From Falciphora oryzae (taxonomy: Eukaryota; Ascomycota; Sordariomycetes; Magnaporthales; Magnaporthaceae): DNA of 64,000 nt. Each line of letters opens with the position of its first letter. Position 1 is the first letter of the stretch. The translations under genes and the position numbers were made by a program. Below, piece after piece: positions 62,001 to 64,000 of the stretch. The stretch covers positions 2,300,568 to 2,364,567 of the forward strand of contig JNVV01000003.1 in the NCBI GenBank assembly GCA_000733355.1, given 5' to 3'. A model generated the notes under the pieces. That model was not told where the DNA came from, did no database searches, and worked only from the letters and a program-made list of their open reading frames with translations.

Positions 62001-64000
62001 AGTCCTTGGGTAGAATGCAGGCCTGCGGCAAAGAGAAATCCAGAAGGACTCTGCTTGATGGACGAGGACAAGATACGTCGATGCGGCACAAGGCCCTTGC
62101 CTCGCGGAAGCGAGTGGTCGCCATAAGCGCAGGCCAATCAAGCCGCAAGCCTGGGCTGGCTGGCTTGCACGTCACACCCACGAGAGGCGGCCGCAGAAAA
62201 GGCCACCTCAAAACGCACGACGCAAGATATGACTCCGGCAGTGTGGTGTGCTCTAGACCGGCTATCCGGTCGGAGGCCTTGGGACGCCCCAGGAACGGCC
62301 GCAATCAGATGTCGGCAGGGACCCCGCATCCGCGGGCCGGCATGGGGGTCGAACGCATGGTCCTCGGTCGGCTGGCGGCACGGCGTCGGGCTTCATTACA
62401 GAAGTGTCGGCGGGTGGTGTGCGCAGTACGGAGCTGGACGTATGGGAAGATGCATGATGTTCCTGTGTTCCCGCCCCCATCGATTGTCAGCGACGCTCAA
62501 GCGCAGTCACATGGAAAAGAGGGAAGAAATTTCTTCTGCAAGGGTATTGTTGTTGGCGTTGGCATGGTTGGCCGTGAAGCCAACACTGGTGGCGCCAACG
62601 AAGGGCGCCTCCAAGGCCAGGCGCAGTCCTGACTGGCTGCCACCTTTGATCCAGGGGTTGACGTCCCCAATAATTGTTGATGGCACCCATCGCTCTGGAT
62701 GTTTCTGGCCTTGGTGGTTTGGGTCCAGATTGGTCGGGTTGGGAAGCCCAATCTAGACTGCCACACTACCCGCCCATACACATGGGGCATTTTGCTTGAC
62801 ATGGATGGAGGCTAGAAGCAAGTTGATGCGTAAAATGCACGGCCGGCGCTCGCGGTATCATGATAGAGGGTGTCAGCACTCGGAAACGGTCCCGACCAAG
62901 AGATGCGTGGTCCTACGGTGAGCCGAGACGCGTAGTGTGGCGCGGGTTTGGCTGGCGGCTAATTCGCATGGAGCTCTGGGACGCAGCCAACCTCGAGCAG
63001 TTCATGTCGATTAGACGGAGGCTGTGTCGTGCGCTGACACCCATCCATTGATTGACGTTGCAGGACGACCACCTCAGGCTGCTGGGGCCACCTCTCTCAC
63101 CTCGATTGTGATACATCGCGAACCTCATGTGCTCAACTGGCGGTCGCTCGGTGCGCTAATGTCGGGCTAGCACCCTGCAGTCCCCATGTCACAGTGGGCT
63201 CTTGTCGCCGAATGGCAGCTCCCAGCTCCTTGCTTCTCTTGTGCTGGCGGCAATCTCCTCGGTCGCAAGCACCAAGCGCAGTCTTGGCAGGGCCCTTCCG
63301 CCACGGGTGACGAGTTTCGGCCTGGCTGGAGACATCTCGCGGGAGCAAACAGCCCACCTTCAACGGGCGGTTACGTGCTGTTGCGCCGAGCCAAATGGCG
63401 CTGCCGAAGGGTCCCCCATTTGCATGCACTCGCGAGCAGCATGCCGCCCGCTTCCGCGTAGGATTCATTGCCTGGGCGTTCGTTCATCAACGTGCTTCTT
63501 TCTTTTCCCGTCAGATCGATTCTGCGCCCAGCATGCTTAGCCCCTTCCTTAGGTTGACGCACATGCATGCTGGCTTTTAGCCCCCCGCATCCATCTCACC
63601 AGAGCACACGAAAGACAGCCAGCCCCCACCCGGTTTTGCCTCGTCCTGCCAGGCACCACCCTGCCGGCACACCACCACGTATACCACCTGGACGATTGAA
63701 GTCCTCGAAGGCGCCGTACGCCCAATCCCTACCCGAACACCACTGGTCGCGGCCCATCCCACTCCCACTGATCTGCCGAAGCGGAACTAAGCCCAAACCC
63801 GCAGTTGGTCCGTCAGAGTTGCGTTCGCTGTTGGGCTTGGGCGGCGACGCACCCGTCAAAATCCGACCAGTATTACCCAAGCTGTCTGGCAGCTGCTTCC
63901 GATCCGTTGAGCGCACACCAAAAAAAACGCACGCATACATCACAACCAGCAGCTTTGCGTCACACGTCGGCAACCCCCTCTCTTCGTCGTCCTTCAAGCA

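Larger units (their letters stand above)
55011..64000. other. Gene-poor block to the window end
   Basis: About 9 kb without a supportable gene. The first 2 kb hold purine-rich tracts, two long A runs (56223-56258 and 56649-56674) and a GA repeat (56853-56883). From 57.5 to 64 kb the sequence is more even in composition; all frames are short and none has domain-like character. TACC/GGTA short repeats recur (59493, 60775, near 59800-59820). The last few hundred bases could be the promoter of a gene beyond the right edge. I looked for transposase, reverse transcriptase and effector-like frames and found none I can defend. Confidence 0.45.

Overview
This window looks like nuclear DNA from a filamentous ascomycete (Pezizomycotina), most likely a Sordariomycete. 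The reasons are short introns of about 60-110 nt with GT..CTAAC/CTGAC..AG signals, GC-rich third codon positions, and a full set of typical fungal proteins (Zn2Cys6 and C2H2 fungal-specific transcription factors, a 2EXR protein, a Mak32-type PfkB protein, an Ist2-like TMEM16 protein). I cannot fix the order or species from sequence alone. I saw no tRNA, rRNA, CRISPR array or intact transposon.

Layout, left to right. 1-2.4 kb is a pyrimidine-rich upstream region for a 981-aa Zn2Cys6 regulator with a long polyglutamine tract (2429-5374, +). It converges on an MDJ1-type mitochondrial DnaJ (6337-8108, -, three exons). After a 2.1-kb gap with a possible decayed retroelement comes a SAP30-like subunit of the Sin3 histone deacetylase complex (10258-11023, -). 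A 7.6-kb non-coding block separates it from a divergently oriented C2H2 plus fungal_trans regulator (18627-22023, +).

From 22.4 to 48.4 kb the window is gene-dense and mostly housekeeping: a hot-dog thioesterase (-) divergent from the peroxisomal RING protein PEX12 (+); a calcineurin-like phosphoesterase (-); an Ist2/anoctamin-like membrane protein with eight exons, the last intron apparently GC-AG (+); a conserved fungal protein of unknown function (+); an SH3-containing protein (+); a Mak32-like PfkB protein whose catalytic Asp position reads Asn (+); the replicative helicase subunit MCM3 (-), with Mlu-box-like sites upstream; a 2EXR protein (-); a class III aminotransferase (+); and the exocyst subunit EXO70 (+).

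From 48.4 to 64 kb the DNA is nearly empty: homopolymer A/T runs up to 41 nt, dinucleotide repeats and TACC-type short repeats. The one gene I can support there is a 40-codon, cysteine/histidine-rich ORF (54625-54747, -) with a strong start context and a promoter-like upstream region. It is the best candidate for something undescribed.

The genes do not form a cluster or pathway; most neighbours look functionally independent. Exon structures were worked out by hand from splice signals, reading phase and remembered family conservation. No alignment or search was run.
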